Below, in pieces: positions 39,185 to 48,152 of a stretch of DNA of 64,000 nucleotides. Position 1 is the stretch's first letter. Each line of letters starts with the position of its first letter. The stretch lies in contig NZ_SRZC01000018.1 of assembly GCF_004792655.1 (NCBI RefSeq), positions 1 to 64,000 of the forward strand, in the 5' to 3' direction. This stretch comes from Palleniella muris (GTDB lineage Bacteria; Bacteroidota; Bacteroidia; Bacteroidales; Bacteroidaceae). The notes beneath the pieces are model-generated. The model saw only the letters and a program-made list of their open reading frames with translations. It searched no databases and was not told the DNA's origin. The position numbers were made by a program, and so were the translations under genes.

Positions 39185-40699
39185 CTACATGAGTGACAGG
39201 AACGCCTTGGGCAGCGCATCGATGATATCCGTGGCGATAAGGCTCTCGCATCCTTTGTCCGTTGCCGCTATGTCGCCGGCAAGTCCGTGGAGGTACATGC
39301 CAAGGACGGTGGCTTCCGCCTGTGAATATCCGCGTGCCATAAGTCCTACGATGATGCCCGTCAGCACATCGCCGCTGCCTGCTGTCGCCATTCCGCTGTT
39401 GCCTGTCGTGTTGAATATGACGGAGCCGTCAGGCTGGCAGAGCAGTGAATAATGCCCTTTCAGCAGGATGTATGCTTGCAGGCGCTGCGCCATCTCGCGC
39501 GCTTTTGCAAACCGTCCGTAGTCACTGTTGTTGTCCGAACCGTCCAGACGGTCGAACTCCTTCGGGTGAGGAGTAAGCACCAATCCCGGAGGCAGTTGCT
39601 GTAGCCATGCCCTGCGGTAGCCGAGGATGTTCAGTGCATCGGCGTCAAGCACCATCAGGCGCGAGGTGCGGCGTATCTGTGACATGAGAGTCACTGCCGT
39701 TGTGTCACGCTGCCCTATGCCCGGACCTATCGCCACGGCGTTGTAGTGTTCAGTGTCCATCGGTTCGGAGAAGCAGTATTCGTCCTTGTCGATATGCACA
39801 ATCGCCTCCGGGACAGAGATTTGCATGATGTCATAGTTGCGGTCAGGGATATGTGCCGTGACCTTTCCCACGCCGGAGCGCAGGCATGCCTTTGTCGCAA
39901 GGACGGCTGCGCCCGCCATACCATAAGAGCCGGCGATGATGAGGGCGTGCCCCATGGTGCCTTTGTGTGCGAAATCGTTGCGTTTCTTTATGAGTGACAC
40001 AACGTTGTTGCGCTCTATCACTGTGAAAGGAGAAGGTGTGCTCTTTATCCAATCCTCGGAGAGATTGATGTCAAGAACCTCAATGTCTCCAAGAAACTGC
40101 TGGCAGTCGGCAAAGTACATGCACAGTTTCTTCATCTGCAGCGTCAGTGTGATGTCGGCGCGGATAATGCTTGAGTTGACGTTGTATGTGTTGTCCTCCG
40201 CCATAAGTCCCGACGGCAGGTCGATGCTCACCACAGTGCTGCCCGAGGCGTTTATGTAGCTGACAAGTGAGGCAAAGCCTCCGCCAAGCGGTTTGTTGAG
40301 ACCGGAACCGAAAAGTCCGTCGATGACGAGAGTCTCCTCTGTGAGCAAAGGAGGGTCAAACTCGTCACGGACTTCCATGAAACTCTTCACGTGTTTGGAG
40401 TCCTGCAGCCTTGTCTTGTTTGTCTGGCAGTCCTTGCTGAGGGTGTTCTTTATGTTGAACAGGTAGACAGTCACGCTGTAACGCTTCTCTGCCAGCATTC
40501 TTGCCACGGCAAGAGCGTCGCCTCCATTGTTCCCCGGTCCTGCGAAGACGGTTATGGGAGTCGTCTGGCTCCAGCGTTTTGTTATAGCCAGTGTCAGTGC
40601 GGTGGCGGCACGCTCCATAAGGTCTATGGAGGAAACCGGCTCATGCTCTATTGTGAAAGTGTCAAGTTCGTGTATCTGTTTGCTTGTGAATATCTTCAT
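39185..40699 (-). CDS. nnr: Bifunctional NAD(P)HX epimerase and dehydratase
   Basis: This enzyme repairs damaged hydrated NAD(P)H: the N-terminal YjeF_N domain epimerises NAD(P)HX, and the C-terminal ribokinase-like domain dehydrates it with ADP or ATP. The 504 residues cover both. VFAGPGNNGGDALAVARML and VIDGLFGSGLNKPL mark the first domain; HKGTMGHALIIAGSYGMAG, VLTPHPKEF and AGSGDVLTGIIVGLMARG mark the second. It is divergent from hpt. Confidence 0.95.
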   Translation of the reverse strand: MKIFTSKQIHELDTFTIEHEPVSSIDLMERAATALTLAITKRWSQTTPITVFAGPGNNGGDALAVARMLAEKRYSVTVYLFNIKNTLSKDCQTNKTRLQDSKHVKSFMEVRDEFDPPLLTEETLVIDGLFGSGLNKPLGGGFASLVSYINASGSTVVSIDLPSGLMAEDNTYNVNSSIIRADITLTLQMKKLCMYFADCQQFLGDIEVLDINLSEDWIKSTPSPFTVIERNNVVSLIKKRNDFAHKGTMGHALIIAGSYGMAGAAVLATKACLRSGVGKVTAHIPDRNYDIMQISVPEAIVHIDKDEYCFSEPMDTEHYNAVAIGPGIGQRDTTAVTLMSQIRRTSRLMVLDADALNILGYRRAWLQQLPPGLVLTPHPKEFDRLDGSDNNSDYGRFAKAREMAQRLQAYILLKGHYSLLCQPDGSVIFNTTGNSGMATAGSGDVLTGIIVGLMARGYSQAEATVLGMYLHGLAGDIAATDKGCESLIATDIIDALPKAFLSLM

Positions 40700-40838
40700 A
40701 GGTTTGGCATAAATAAAACGTTCATACTGTGCAAAAATACAAAATTAATGTAAATAACATGCCCCATTTGCTGTTTTTTTATTAATTTTGTAGCAAATTT
40801 TGATTTTGCAACATTAGAAATATATTCTGTAAAGCCAA

Positions 40839-41375
40839 ATGAAGGATATAAAACTGAAGGACAAGTCTTTCCGCCTTTCCTTGCCGGAGGCGGACATCCT
40901 TGCACGCATCAAGGAGGTTGCGGGGCAGATAAACAAGGACTATGAGGGCAAAACTCCGCTGTTCCTTGCCGTGCTGAACGGTTCGTTCATGTTTGCCAGT
41001 GACCTCATGAAGGAAATTTCCGTGGACTGTGAGATAAGTTTCGTGAAGCTCGCCTCATACCAGGGCACCATGTCCACGGGCAAGGTGCATGAGGTGATAG
41101 GCATCAACGAAGACCTTCACGGCAGGGACATTGTCATTGTGGAGGACATTGTGGAGTCTGGCAAGACCATGGTGCAGATGATGGACTCGCTTGCCAACAG
41201 GCATCCGGCATCGATAAAGATATGCACATTGTTCTTCAAGCCGTCAAAACTGCAGGAAGATGTGACGGTTGACTATTGCGCGTTTGAGATTCCGGACGAT
41301 TTCATTGTGGGCTACGGACTGGATTATGACCAGAGAGGAAGGAATCTCAGGGACATATACACAATCATTCCATAA
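40839..41375 (+). CDS. hpt: Hypoxanthine phosphoribosyltransferase
   Basis: The enzyme salvages hypoxanthine and guanine with PRPP to form IMP and GMP in the cytosol. The 178 residues show the PRPP-binding motif DIVIVEDIVESGKTM and the family blocks FLAVLNGSFMFASDLM and DFIVGYGLDYDQRGRNL. It stands before adk, also a nucleotide enzyme, with a 96-bp gap. A TAATTTTG box (40783-40790) may be its promoter, but the -33 box is poor. Confidence 0.96.
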   Translation: MKDIKLKDKSFRLSLPEADILARIKEVAGQINKDYEGKTPLFLAVLNGSFMFASDLMKEISVDCEISFVKLASYQGTMSTGKVHEVIGINEDLHGRDIVIVEDIVESGKTMVQMMDSLANRHPASIKICTLFFKPSKLQEDVTVDYCAFEIPDDFIVGYGLDYDQRGRNLRDIYTIIP

Positions 41376-41424
41376 CGGCATGTGCGGAATAAGGTGAGGG
41401 GAAGGTAAGGAAAAACAAACTGAA

Positions 41425-41446
41425 GCATGCCTCTCATAAGGCATGC
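41425..41446. terminator. Hairpin between hpt and adk
   Basis: GCATGCCT (41425-41432) pairs perfectly with AGGCATGC (41439-41446) around a 6-nt loop, followed after a few bases by an A-rich stretch. It may attenuate read-through from hpt into adk or terminate on the opposite strand. No T-run follows on this strand. Confidence 0.5.
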
Positions 41447-41471
41447 GACAATTAAAAAATAAGGTAAAAAG

Positions 41472-42044
41472 ATGAAAAATATAGTGATTTTCGGTGCTCC
41501 CGGTTCAGGAAAGGGAACACAGAGTGACAAGATTATTGAGGAATTCGGAGTGGAGCACATCTCAACAGGTGACGTGCTCAGGGCTGAGATAAAGGCCGGC
41601 ACGGAACTTGGCAAGACAGCTGCTTCATATATCAATGACGGCAATCTGGTTCCGGACTCATTGATCATCGACATCCTCGCATCCGTTCTCGACAGCAAGG
41701 GTAAGGATATTGAGGGCGTTATCTTTGACGGCTTCCCTCGCACCATAGCACAGGCTGAGGCTCTTGACGTTATGCTCAAGGAGCGTGGCACTGAAGTGTC
41801 AACAGTTATCGGACTGGAGGTTGACGATGCAGAACTGATTTCACGCATCATTTTCCGTGGAAAGACCAGCGGTCGTGCTGACGACAATGAGGAGACTGCC
41901 AAGAAGCGTCTTGAGACATACTATGGGCAGACTCTTCCATTGAAGGATTTCTACATCGAGCAGGGCAAATACACCAAAATCAACGGTGTGGGCTCTATTG
42001 ATGACATCTATGCGGAAATCAGCAAAGCCGTCAAGGCTTGCTAA
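41472..42044 (+). CDS. adk: Adenylate kinase
   Basis: Adenylate kinase interconverts ATP, ADP and AMP. The 190 residues carry the P-loop GAPGSGKGTQ, the AMP-binding region STGDVLRAEI, and FDGFPRTIAQAEAL. The lid is the short form without the four-Cys zinc site (RIIFRGKTSGRADDNEE). It lies just before obg. Confidence 0.97.
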   Translation: MKNIVIFGAPGSGKGTQSDKIIEEFGVEHISTGDVLRAEIKAGTELGKTAASYINDGNLVPDSLIIDILASVLDSKGKDIEGVIFDGFPRTIAQAEALDVMLKERGTEVSTVIGLEVDDAELISRIIFRGKTSGRADDNEETAKKRLETYYGQTLPLKDFYIEQGKYTKINGVGSIDDIYAEISKAVKAC

Positions 42045-42099
42045 GAAAACAACCGGCAATCGGTTATTAAAAGAACATACACATTAATATAAGTATATT

Positions 42100-43296
42100 A
42101 TGGAATCGAACTTCGTCGACTATGTCAAGATACAGTGCCGCTCAGGAAAGGGCGGACGCGGGTCCATGCACCTGCGCCACGTTAAGTACAATCCCAACGG
42201 CGGTCCTGACGGAGGCGACGGAGGGAACGGTGGCAGTATCATCCTTCGTGGCAACCATAACTATTGGACTCTGCTGCACTTGAAGTACCAGCGCCATTTC
42301 TTTGCCGAGCATGGCGGTAACGGCGGAAGGGACAAATGCCATGGCACAAACGGCAAGAACATCTACATCGATGTGCCTTGCGGCACTGTTGTCTATGACG
42401 CAGAGACAGGAAAATATGTCTGTGACGTGACCTATGACGGTCAGGAGGTGATGCTCCTGAAAGGCGGTCGTGGCGGACTTGGCAATTTCCAGTTCCGCTC
42501 CGCCACCAATCAGGCACCGCGCTATGCGCAGCCTGGTGAGCCTATGCAGGAGATGACGGTCATCATGGAACTGAAACTCCTTGCCGATGTCGGACTTGTG
42601 GGTCTGCCTAATGCCGGCAAATCGACACTCCTCTCGGCTGTGTCCTCGGCACGCCCGAAGATTGCCAACTACCCTTTCACCACTCTGGAGCCATCCCTCG
42701 GCATCGTGTCCTACCGTGACCATCAGTCATTCGTCATGGCTGACATTCCTGGAATCATCGAAGGAGCGTCAGAAGGTAAGGGCTTGGGACTGCGTTTCCT
42801 GCGCCATATAGAGCGTAATTCACTCCTTCTCTTCATGGTTCCCGGTGATACGGAGAATATAAAGAAGGAGTATGAACTTCTGCTCAATGAGCTTCGCAAC
42901 TTCAACCCTGAGATGCTCGACAAGCATCGTGTGCTTGCCGTGACCAAGTGCGACCTTCTCGATGATGAGTTGTGCGAGATGTTGCGCGAGGAATTGGAGA
43001 GTTCCCTTTCTTCGGACAACGAAAAACTGAAAGTTGTGTTCATCTCCTCGGTGACAGGCAAGGGTATTGACGAACTGAAAGATATTCTCTGGGCGGAACT
43101 TAACTCTGAGAGCAACAAGTTGCTTGACATCACAAAGGATGACACCCTTGTCCATCGTGACAAGGACATGTCACGCTTCAAGCAGGAGATGCTTGCGGAA
43201 GGCGAGGACAATGTCATCTTCATTGAAGACGAAATTGATGAAGATGAGTTTGACATCGAGGAACTTGACGACTACGAGGTGGAGGATGTGGAATAG
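42100..43296 (+). CDS. obg: Obg family GTPase
   Basis: Obg is an essential GTPase that acts in 50S subunit maturation and stress response. The N-terminal Gly-rich Obg fold (about 1-160) is seen in [17 protein letters not shown]. The G domain has [12 protein letters not shown] (G1), [10 protein letters not shown] (G3) and TKCDLL (G4). The protein ends in a strongly acidic tail ([18 protein letters not shown]). The 398 residues are complete. Confidence 0.97.
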   Translation: MESNFVDYVKIQCRSGKGGRGSMHLRHVKYNPNGGPDGGDGGNGGSIILRGNHNYWTLLHLKYQRHFFAEHGGNGGRDKCHGTNGKNIYIDVPCGTVVYDAETGKYVCDVTYDGQEVMLLKGGRGGLGNFQFRSATNQAPRYAQPGEPMQEMTVIMELKLLADVGLVGLPNAGKSTLLSAVSSARPKIANYPFTTLEPSLGIVSYRDHQSFVMADIPGIIEGASEGKGLGLRFLRHIERNSLLLFMVPGDTENIKKEYELLLNELRNFNPEMLDKHRVLAVTKCDLLDDELCEMLREELESSLSSDNEKLKVVFISSVTGKGIDELKDILWAELNSESNKLLDITKDDTLVHRDKDMSRFKQEMLAEGEDNVIFIEDEIDEDEFDIEELDDYEVEDVE

Positions 43297-43364
43297 GATT
43301 CTCCACGATGAGGAAGCGTGTTCTCCACAAATAACGATAGGATTCTCCACGAAAAAATAATGCA

Positions 43365-44060
43365 ATGATGATAACCTACAATCTCTCTGACAAGGCAACG
43401 GCATTCACGACAACACGCTCCTATGGGCGTGACAAGGACTTGTTATGCCCCGAACTCCGTGTGCCGGCAGAGCGTTTCGCACGTCCTCATCAGGTGCATG
43501 GCACTGTTGTGCGGCAGTTGGCGGAAGAGTTTTTCTCACTTCCCGAGAACATCCGCACAATGCTTCTTGACGGTGTCGATGCTGTAATCTATGATGTCAA
43601 GGACGCATGTGTAGGCATCTCCACTGCCGACTGTATCCCGGTGCTTTGCTATGACCCTGAACACCATTGTGCAGCGGCTATCCATGCAGGTTGGCGCGGT
43701 ACTGTCGCACGCATTGTCATTGCAACTATAGAGCAGATGAGACTGGCTTATGGCACCAATCCGGAGCACCTTCGCTGTGCCATAGGACCGGGTATCTCGT
43801 TGGAGTCCTTCGAGGTTGGCGATGAAGTCCATGACGCTTTCCGCCAGGCAGGCTTCCCAATGGAGACGATTGCGGTAAGGAAAGAAAAATGGCATCTTGA
43901 CATAAAGGAGTGCAACAGGATGCAGCTACTTTCCCTTGGCGTGCTTCCTGAAAACATAGAGGTGTCGCCCATCGACACCATGACCGACGACCGCTTCTTC
44001 AGTGCACGTCGTGACGGAGCATCGACAGGCAGAATGCTTTCGGGCATTGTGCTGAGATGA
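43365..44060 (+). CDS. pgeF: PgeF/YfiH laccase-domain protein
   Basis: This family was first called polyphenol oxidase; E. coli YfiH (PgeF) removes wrongly incorporated serine from peptidoglycan precursors, and some members act as purine nucleosidases. The 231 residues have the conserved metal and active-site blocks HQVHGTVV, GISTADCIPVLCYD, AIHAGWRGTVARI and CAIGPGISLESFEV. A second ATG one codon in is equally possible as start. It lies 68 bp after obg. Confidence 0.93.
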   Translation: MMITYNLSDKATAFTTTRSYGRDKDLLCPELRVPAERFARPHQVHGTVVRQLAEEFFSLPENIRTMLLDGVDAVIYDVKDACVGISTADCIPVLCYDPEHHCAAAIHAGWRGTVARIVIATIEQMRLAYGTNPEHLRCAIGPGISLESFEVGDEVHDAFRQAGFPMETIAVRKEKWHLDIKECNRMQLLSLGVLPENIEVSPIDTMTDDRFFSARRDGASTGRMLSGIVLR

Positions 44061-44217
44061 TTATGCGAGTTGGCATGCCTGAGATGACAGGCGTGCAGGC
44101 ATTTATGGCAAGCGTGCCATATCTGCCACTATTGTTCTTATGCCAAACCTCCGGCATAGGACTTTGCGACTTTGTGCGGCGGACAGTCCGTTGCAACCTG
44201 ACTAAAACCAATGACTT

Positions 44218-45603
44218 ATGAAAAAGAAAACCATTATATCCATGATAGTCTGTGCCATGTGTGCCCTTACAAGCATTAATGCACAGACAACCTTTACCGT
44301 CCGGGAGCAGGAAGCCATCAGTTGTGAGACTCCGGGGCTGTTTGAACGTTCCTCTGCCTTTACAGTGGATTTCGGCCAGATGGGGGAAAAAGACTACTCT
44401 TTCCCATTGCCTGTGGGCAAGGTTGACGGCATACGCTCCAACAACCATATCTCCATAAGCAGTAGTGAAGGGGATGCCGTGAAAGCAATGTTCTCCGGTG
44501 TGGTGCGCCTTTCCCGCAATACGGACAGGATAGGAAATACCATTGTGGTGCGTCATGACAACGGTTTGGAGACTGTCTATGGTAATAACGCCCAGAATCT
44601 TGTGAAGGTTGGCGACCGTGTGAAAGCCGGACAGACGATAGCTATTGTCGGAACGCGCAACAACAAGACATACTGCGAGTTTGCTGTTATGGTAAACGGT
44701 GCGCGCCTGAATCCAGAAACCCTTCTCGAACTTCGCAGCCATCGCCTGCGCCGTCAGACCCTCTTGTTCGAAAAGCAGAGTGGGGGAGTCCTTGTAAAGG
44801 TATTGACAGAGGAGAAGGAGCAGACCCTGAAGAAACAGGGCGGCAGGCGTCCGCCACAGCGAGGAAACATGACAAAGACGCAGAATGTCAAGGTTCAGCA
44901 GGAAACTTCCGCAAGCCGGAAATATGCGAAGAATGCGCAATATGTGGCAAAGCAGCAGGATGACGATGAAATGGACATTGACGAGTTCCAGTCTATACAG
45001 CTTGAGGATAAGGTAAAATCCTCACAACGCACGGCGAAGGAGTTTGCCATAAACTTTGGTGCACTCAAACCCGAGGAATGGGCGTATCCGATGAAGGGCG
45101 GACGTGTCATCAGTCCCTTCGGCGGCAAGCGCCGGCATGCCGGCACGGACATAAAGACAAAGGCAGGCGACCCTGTCTATGCCGCCTTTGACGGTCAGGT
45201 GGTGCTCTCCGGAACCCATTACGGCTATGGTCTGTGTGTCATTATCCGTCATGGAAACGGTCTGGAGACACTTTACAGTCACCAGTCCATGAATCAGGTG
45301 AAGGTAGGCGACTGGGTGAAAGCGGGTCAGCAGATAGGCATTGTCGGACGCACCGGGCGCGCCACAACGGAACACTGCCATTTCGAGTGCCGCATCAACG
45401 GTCGTCCGTTCAATAGTGCCAGGATTTTTGACCATGGAGCAAACAAGCTGAAGAATGTCGTCCTCACCTACCGCAATGGCAGCATTTATGTCTCAAACGA
45501 TGCAAACTCTGTCGGGACTAAGGTCGCTGTGCATTCCAAAGGTTCAAAGTCTTCGACAGCAAAACGCCGTACCACCAAGCGCCGTACTGCACGCCGTCGC
45601 TGA
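44218..45603 (+). CDS. Secreted M23 (LytM) protein with tandem domains
   Basis: M23 peptidases cut peptidoglycan cross-bridges; degenerate copies act as activators. The 461 residues have a signal peptide (1-23) and two LytM-like domains. The first (about 60-165) keeps the fold (NTIVVRHDNGLETVYGNN) but not the metal ligands. The second (about 295-405) keeps HAGTD and the HCHF pair, so it can bind zinc. A Lys/Gln/Arg-rich linker lies between them. The tail is very basic (AKRRTTKRRTARRR) and could bind DNA or envelope polymers. Confidence 0.9.
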   Translation: MKKKTIISMIVCAMCALTSINAQTTFTVREQEAISCETPGLFERSSAFTVDFGQMGEKDYSFPLPVGKVDGIRSNNHISISSSEGDAVKAMFSGVVRLSRNTDRIGNTIVVRHDNGLETVYGNNAQNLVKVGDRVKAGQTIAIVGTRNNKTYCEFAVMVNGARLNPETLLELRSHRLRRQTLLFEKQSGGVLVKVLTEEKEQTLKKQGGRRPPQRGNMTKTQNVKVQQETSASRKYAKNAQYVAKQQDDDEMDIDEFQSIQLEDKVKSSQRTAKEFAINFGALKPEEWAYPMKGGRVISPFGGKRRHAGTDIKTKAGDPVYAAFDGQVVLSGTHYGYGLCVIIRHGNGLETLYSHQSMNQVKVGDWVKAGQQIGIVGRTGRATTEHCHFECRINGRPFNSARIFDHGANKLKNVVLTYRNGSIYVSNDANSVGTKVAVHSKGSKSSTAKRRTTKRRTARRR

Positions 45604-45657
45604 TTAGAGGCTGACCTGTCAGAATCCATGTACATGAGTTGCATAAAACCATAATTC

Positions 45658-45706
45658 AAGAAGAGACCGACTGACATTGGCTGTCAGTCGGTCTCTTCTT
45701 GCTTTT
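45658..45706. terminator. Strong terminator after the M23 gene
   Basis: A perfect 19-bp stem joins 45658-45676 and 45682-45700 with a 5-nt loop; a GCTTTTTC run follows. It separates the M23 gene from the glycosidase genes. Confidence 0.9.
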
Positions 45707-45797
45707 TCATTAAGCTGTCTGTAACCGTGGCTTGCATTTATGGCATAAAGTATGCAATGTTCTGAAAAACATTATTGAAACCTTAATACATACTGAC

Positions 45798-48152
45798 ATG
45801 AAAAGATTTTACTTATATATGGCTGCGGTTCTCTGTTGTGGTGCAGCCTCTGCACAGAAACCTGATGTTACTTTCTTATCACCAACAATGGTAAGAGTGC
45901 AATGGTCTGTTGACGGCAAGGACCAAGACAATGCCACCGGAGTATGTATCGGAAAAAAGAAGGCGGACAATGCCTGTGTAGTGGTTACAGATAACAAACT
46001 GCATTCTTCGGAATTGAGTGTCGAGATAGGTAGTCACGGTGCCTTGACCTTCATTGATGCGAAAACCGGGAAGCAGCTTTTAGCAGAGAAAAGTGACAGT
46101 CCGCGATATGCGGAGCCTGTTGTTCAGGAACGGATAGTCTATGACGAGTCCACCGCGCGTATGGAGGAAACCGCCAATGGCAAGGTTACCGTGAAGGACA
46201 TTGTCCGCCGTGACACTGTCGGACACAGCACCTTGTACCGCAACAGCTTCGCATTCGACAAGGAGGAAGGGCTTTACGGTCTTGGCGCGCACATGGAGGA
46301 CTACATGAACCTGAACGGCAAGACGCTTTATCTGACGCAGCACAATATGAAGGTCACTGTCCCTGTGCTGATGTCAACAAAGGGCTACGGACTGCTTTTT
46401 GACGCAGGATGCGCCATGAAGTTTGAGGACGGGACGATAGAATATGAGGCAGCGAAGACGCTGGACTACTATTTTATCAAAGGCGACTCATGGGATGACA
46501 TCATCGGACAGTATCGCGAACTGACCGGCAATCTGCCATTGCTGCCACGCTATGCTTTCGGCTACATCCAGTCAAAAGAACGTTATGTCAGTTCCGATGA
46601 CCTGATGAACACTGTACGCGAATACCGCAACCGCCACATTCCTTTGGACATGATTGTCCAGGATTGGAACTACTGGCCTGAGGGATGGGGCTATCTGAAG
46701 ATGAATCGTAAGTACTATCCTGACCCAAAGGCGTTGGCTGACAGCATCCATGCCATGAATGCACGCCTGATGGTCAGTATATGGCCCAATCCGCAGTACT
46801 GTCCTGAGGAGAGGGATTTTCGTGAGAAAGGCTTCATGCTGGAGCATTCCGTCTACGATGTCTTCAATCCTGATGCACGCAAGTACTATTGGAAATATGT
46901 CAATGATGAGTTTTTTTGCAACAGTTTTGACGCATGGTGGTGCGACAGTTCCGAGCCTCTTGACGGCGATTGGAACAAGATGCCTCTGCCAATCAACGGC
47001 AAGCCCTACGCCTGGGATGACCATGAGCGGCGCTGGCATCTGAACAAGGACATCCTTGCTGACTGTATGGGCGCGGAACGTGGCTGCCTTTATTCGCTTT
47101 ACCACTCACAAGGCATCTACGAAAACCAAAGGCTTGCGACCGACAGGAAAAGGGTTCTCAACCTCACACGCTCAGGATTTGCCGGTCAGCAACGCTATGC
47201 CACTGTTGTCTGGAACGGTGACACTCATGCCTCTTGGCAGTCGTTCAAGCAGCAAATCCCTGCCGGACTGAACTATATGGCTACGGGTTGCCCTTATTGG
47301 ACAGTGGATGTCGGTTCGTTCTTCACAGGCAAAGACCAACGCTGGTTCCGTCAGGGAGAGTTCCCGGAAGGTGTGAAGGATGACAAGTATAAGGAGTACT
47401 ACACGCGCATGTTCCAATGGGCTACATTCCTGCCGATGCTCCGCAGTCATGGCACGGACACCCCTCGCGAGATATGGCAGTTTGGAACGCCCGGCACAAA
47501 ATACTATGATGCCATTCTGAAGATGATAAATCTTCGCTATGAACTGTTGCCGTACATCTACAGTATGGCGGCGCGCCAGACTTTCGGCAACTACACAATG
47601 GCGCGAATGCTGGCGTTCGATTTCGCTTCCGACAAGAATGTTTTGGACTTGAAGGATGAATATATGTTTGGCGATATGCTTGTCTGTCCTGTCACCGATG
47701 CCAATGCCACAAGCCGCAAAGTCTATCTGCCGTCAGGCGCAGAGTGGACAGACTATTGGACAGGAAACCGTTTTGAGGGCGGCAAATGGATAGATGCGGC
47801 GGCGGAGACTGACAGACTTCCATTGTTTGTCCGTGGCGGCAGCATAATCGTAAAGACAGCCGTGGCGGAGTATGCCGACGCGCAGATAGGCAAGCCCCTT
47901 ACTGTCTGTGTCTATCCGGGACGTGATGCGGAGTTTGTTTTCTATGAAGATTCCGGTGACAGTTATGACTATGAGAAAGGGGAATATTTGACGATAAGGC
48001 TCTCTTGGGACAACAAGCACCGCCGCCTTACCATTGGTGAGCAGGACGGTTCGTTTGCAGGTATGGCGAAAGAGCGCACAATTACCGTCAAGACTCCTTA
48101 CGGTGAGAAAGAAGTTTGCTATAAAGGAAAGAAAAAGTCAATAAAGATATGA
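45798..48152 (+). CDS. Secreted glycoside hydrolase family 31
   Basis: GH31 enzymes release alpha-linked glucose, xylose or related sugars. I chose the start MKRFYLYMAAVLCCGAASAQ at 45798 because it opens a signal peptide; an in-frame ATG 22 codons earlier adds nothing like one. The 784 residues have the N-terminal beta domain, the barrel with DMIVQDWNYWPEGWGY, the likely nucleophile Asp383 in DAWWCDSSEP and the likely acid/base Asp475 in WNGDTHASW, and a C-terminal domain with FYEDSGDSYDYEKGEY. It may be an alpha-xylosidase or alpha-glucosidase. It overlaps the GH97 gene by 4 bp. Confidence 0.93.
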   Translation: MKRFYLYMAAVLCCGAASAQKPDVTFLSPTMVRVQWSVDGKDQDNATGVCIGKKKADNACVVVTDNKLHSSELSVEIGSHGALTFIDAKTGKQLLAEKSDSPRYAEPVVQERIVYDESTARMEETANGKVTVKDIVRRDTVGHSTLYRNSFAFDKEEGLYGLGAHMEDYMNLNGKTLYLTQHNMKVTVPVLMSTKGYGLLFDAGCAMKFEDGTIEYEAAKTLDYYFIKGDSWDDIIGQYRELTGNLPLLPRYAFGYIQSKERYVSSDDLMNTVREYRNRHIPLDMIVQDWNYWPEGWGYLKMNRKYYPDPKALADSIHAMNARLMVSIWPNPQYCPEERDFREKGFMLEHSVYDVFNPDARKYYWKYVNDEFFCNSFDAWWCDSSEPLDGDWNKMPLPINGKPYAWDDHERRWHLNKDILADCMGAERGCLYSLYHSQGIYENQRLATDRKRVLNLTRSGFAGQQRYATVVWNGDTHASWQSFKQQIPAGLNYMATGCPYWTVDVGSFFTGKDQRWFRQGEFPEGVKDDKYKEYYTRMFQWATFLPMLRSHGTDTPREIWQFGTPGTKYYDAILKMINLRYELLPYIYSMAARQTFGNYTMARMLAFDFASDKNVLDLKDEYMFGDMLVCPVTDANATSRKVYLPSGAEWTDYWTGNRFEGGKWIDAAAETDRLPLFVRGGSIIVKTAVAEYADAQIGKPLTVCVYPGRDAEFVFYEDSGDSYDYEKGEYLTIRLSWDNKHRRLTIGEQDGSFAGMAKERTITVKTPYGEKEVCYKGKKKSIKI

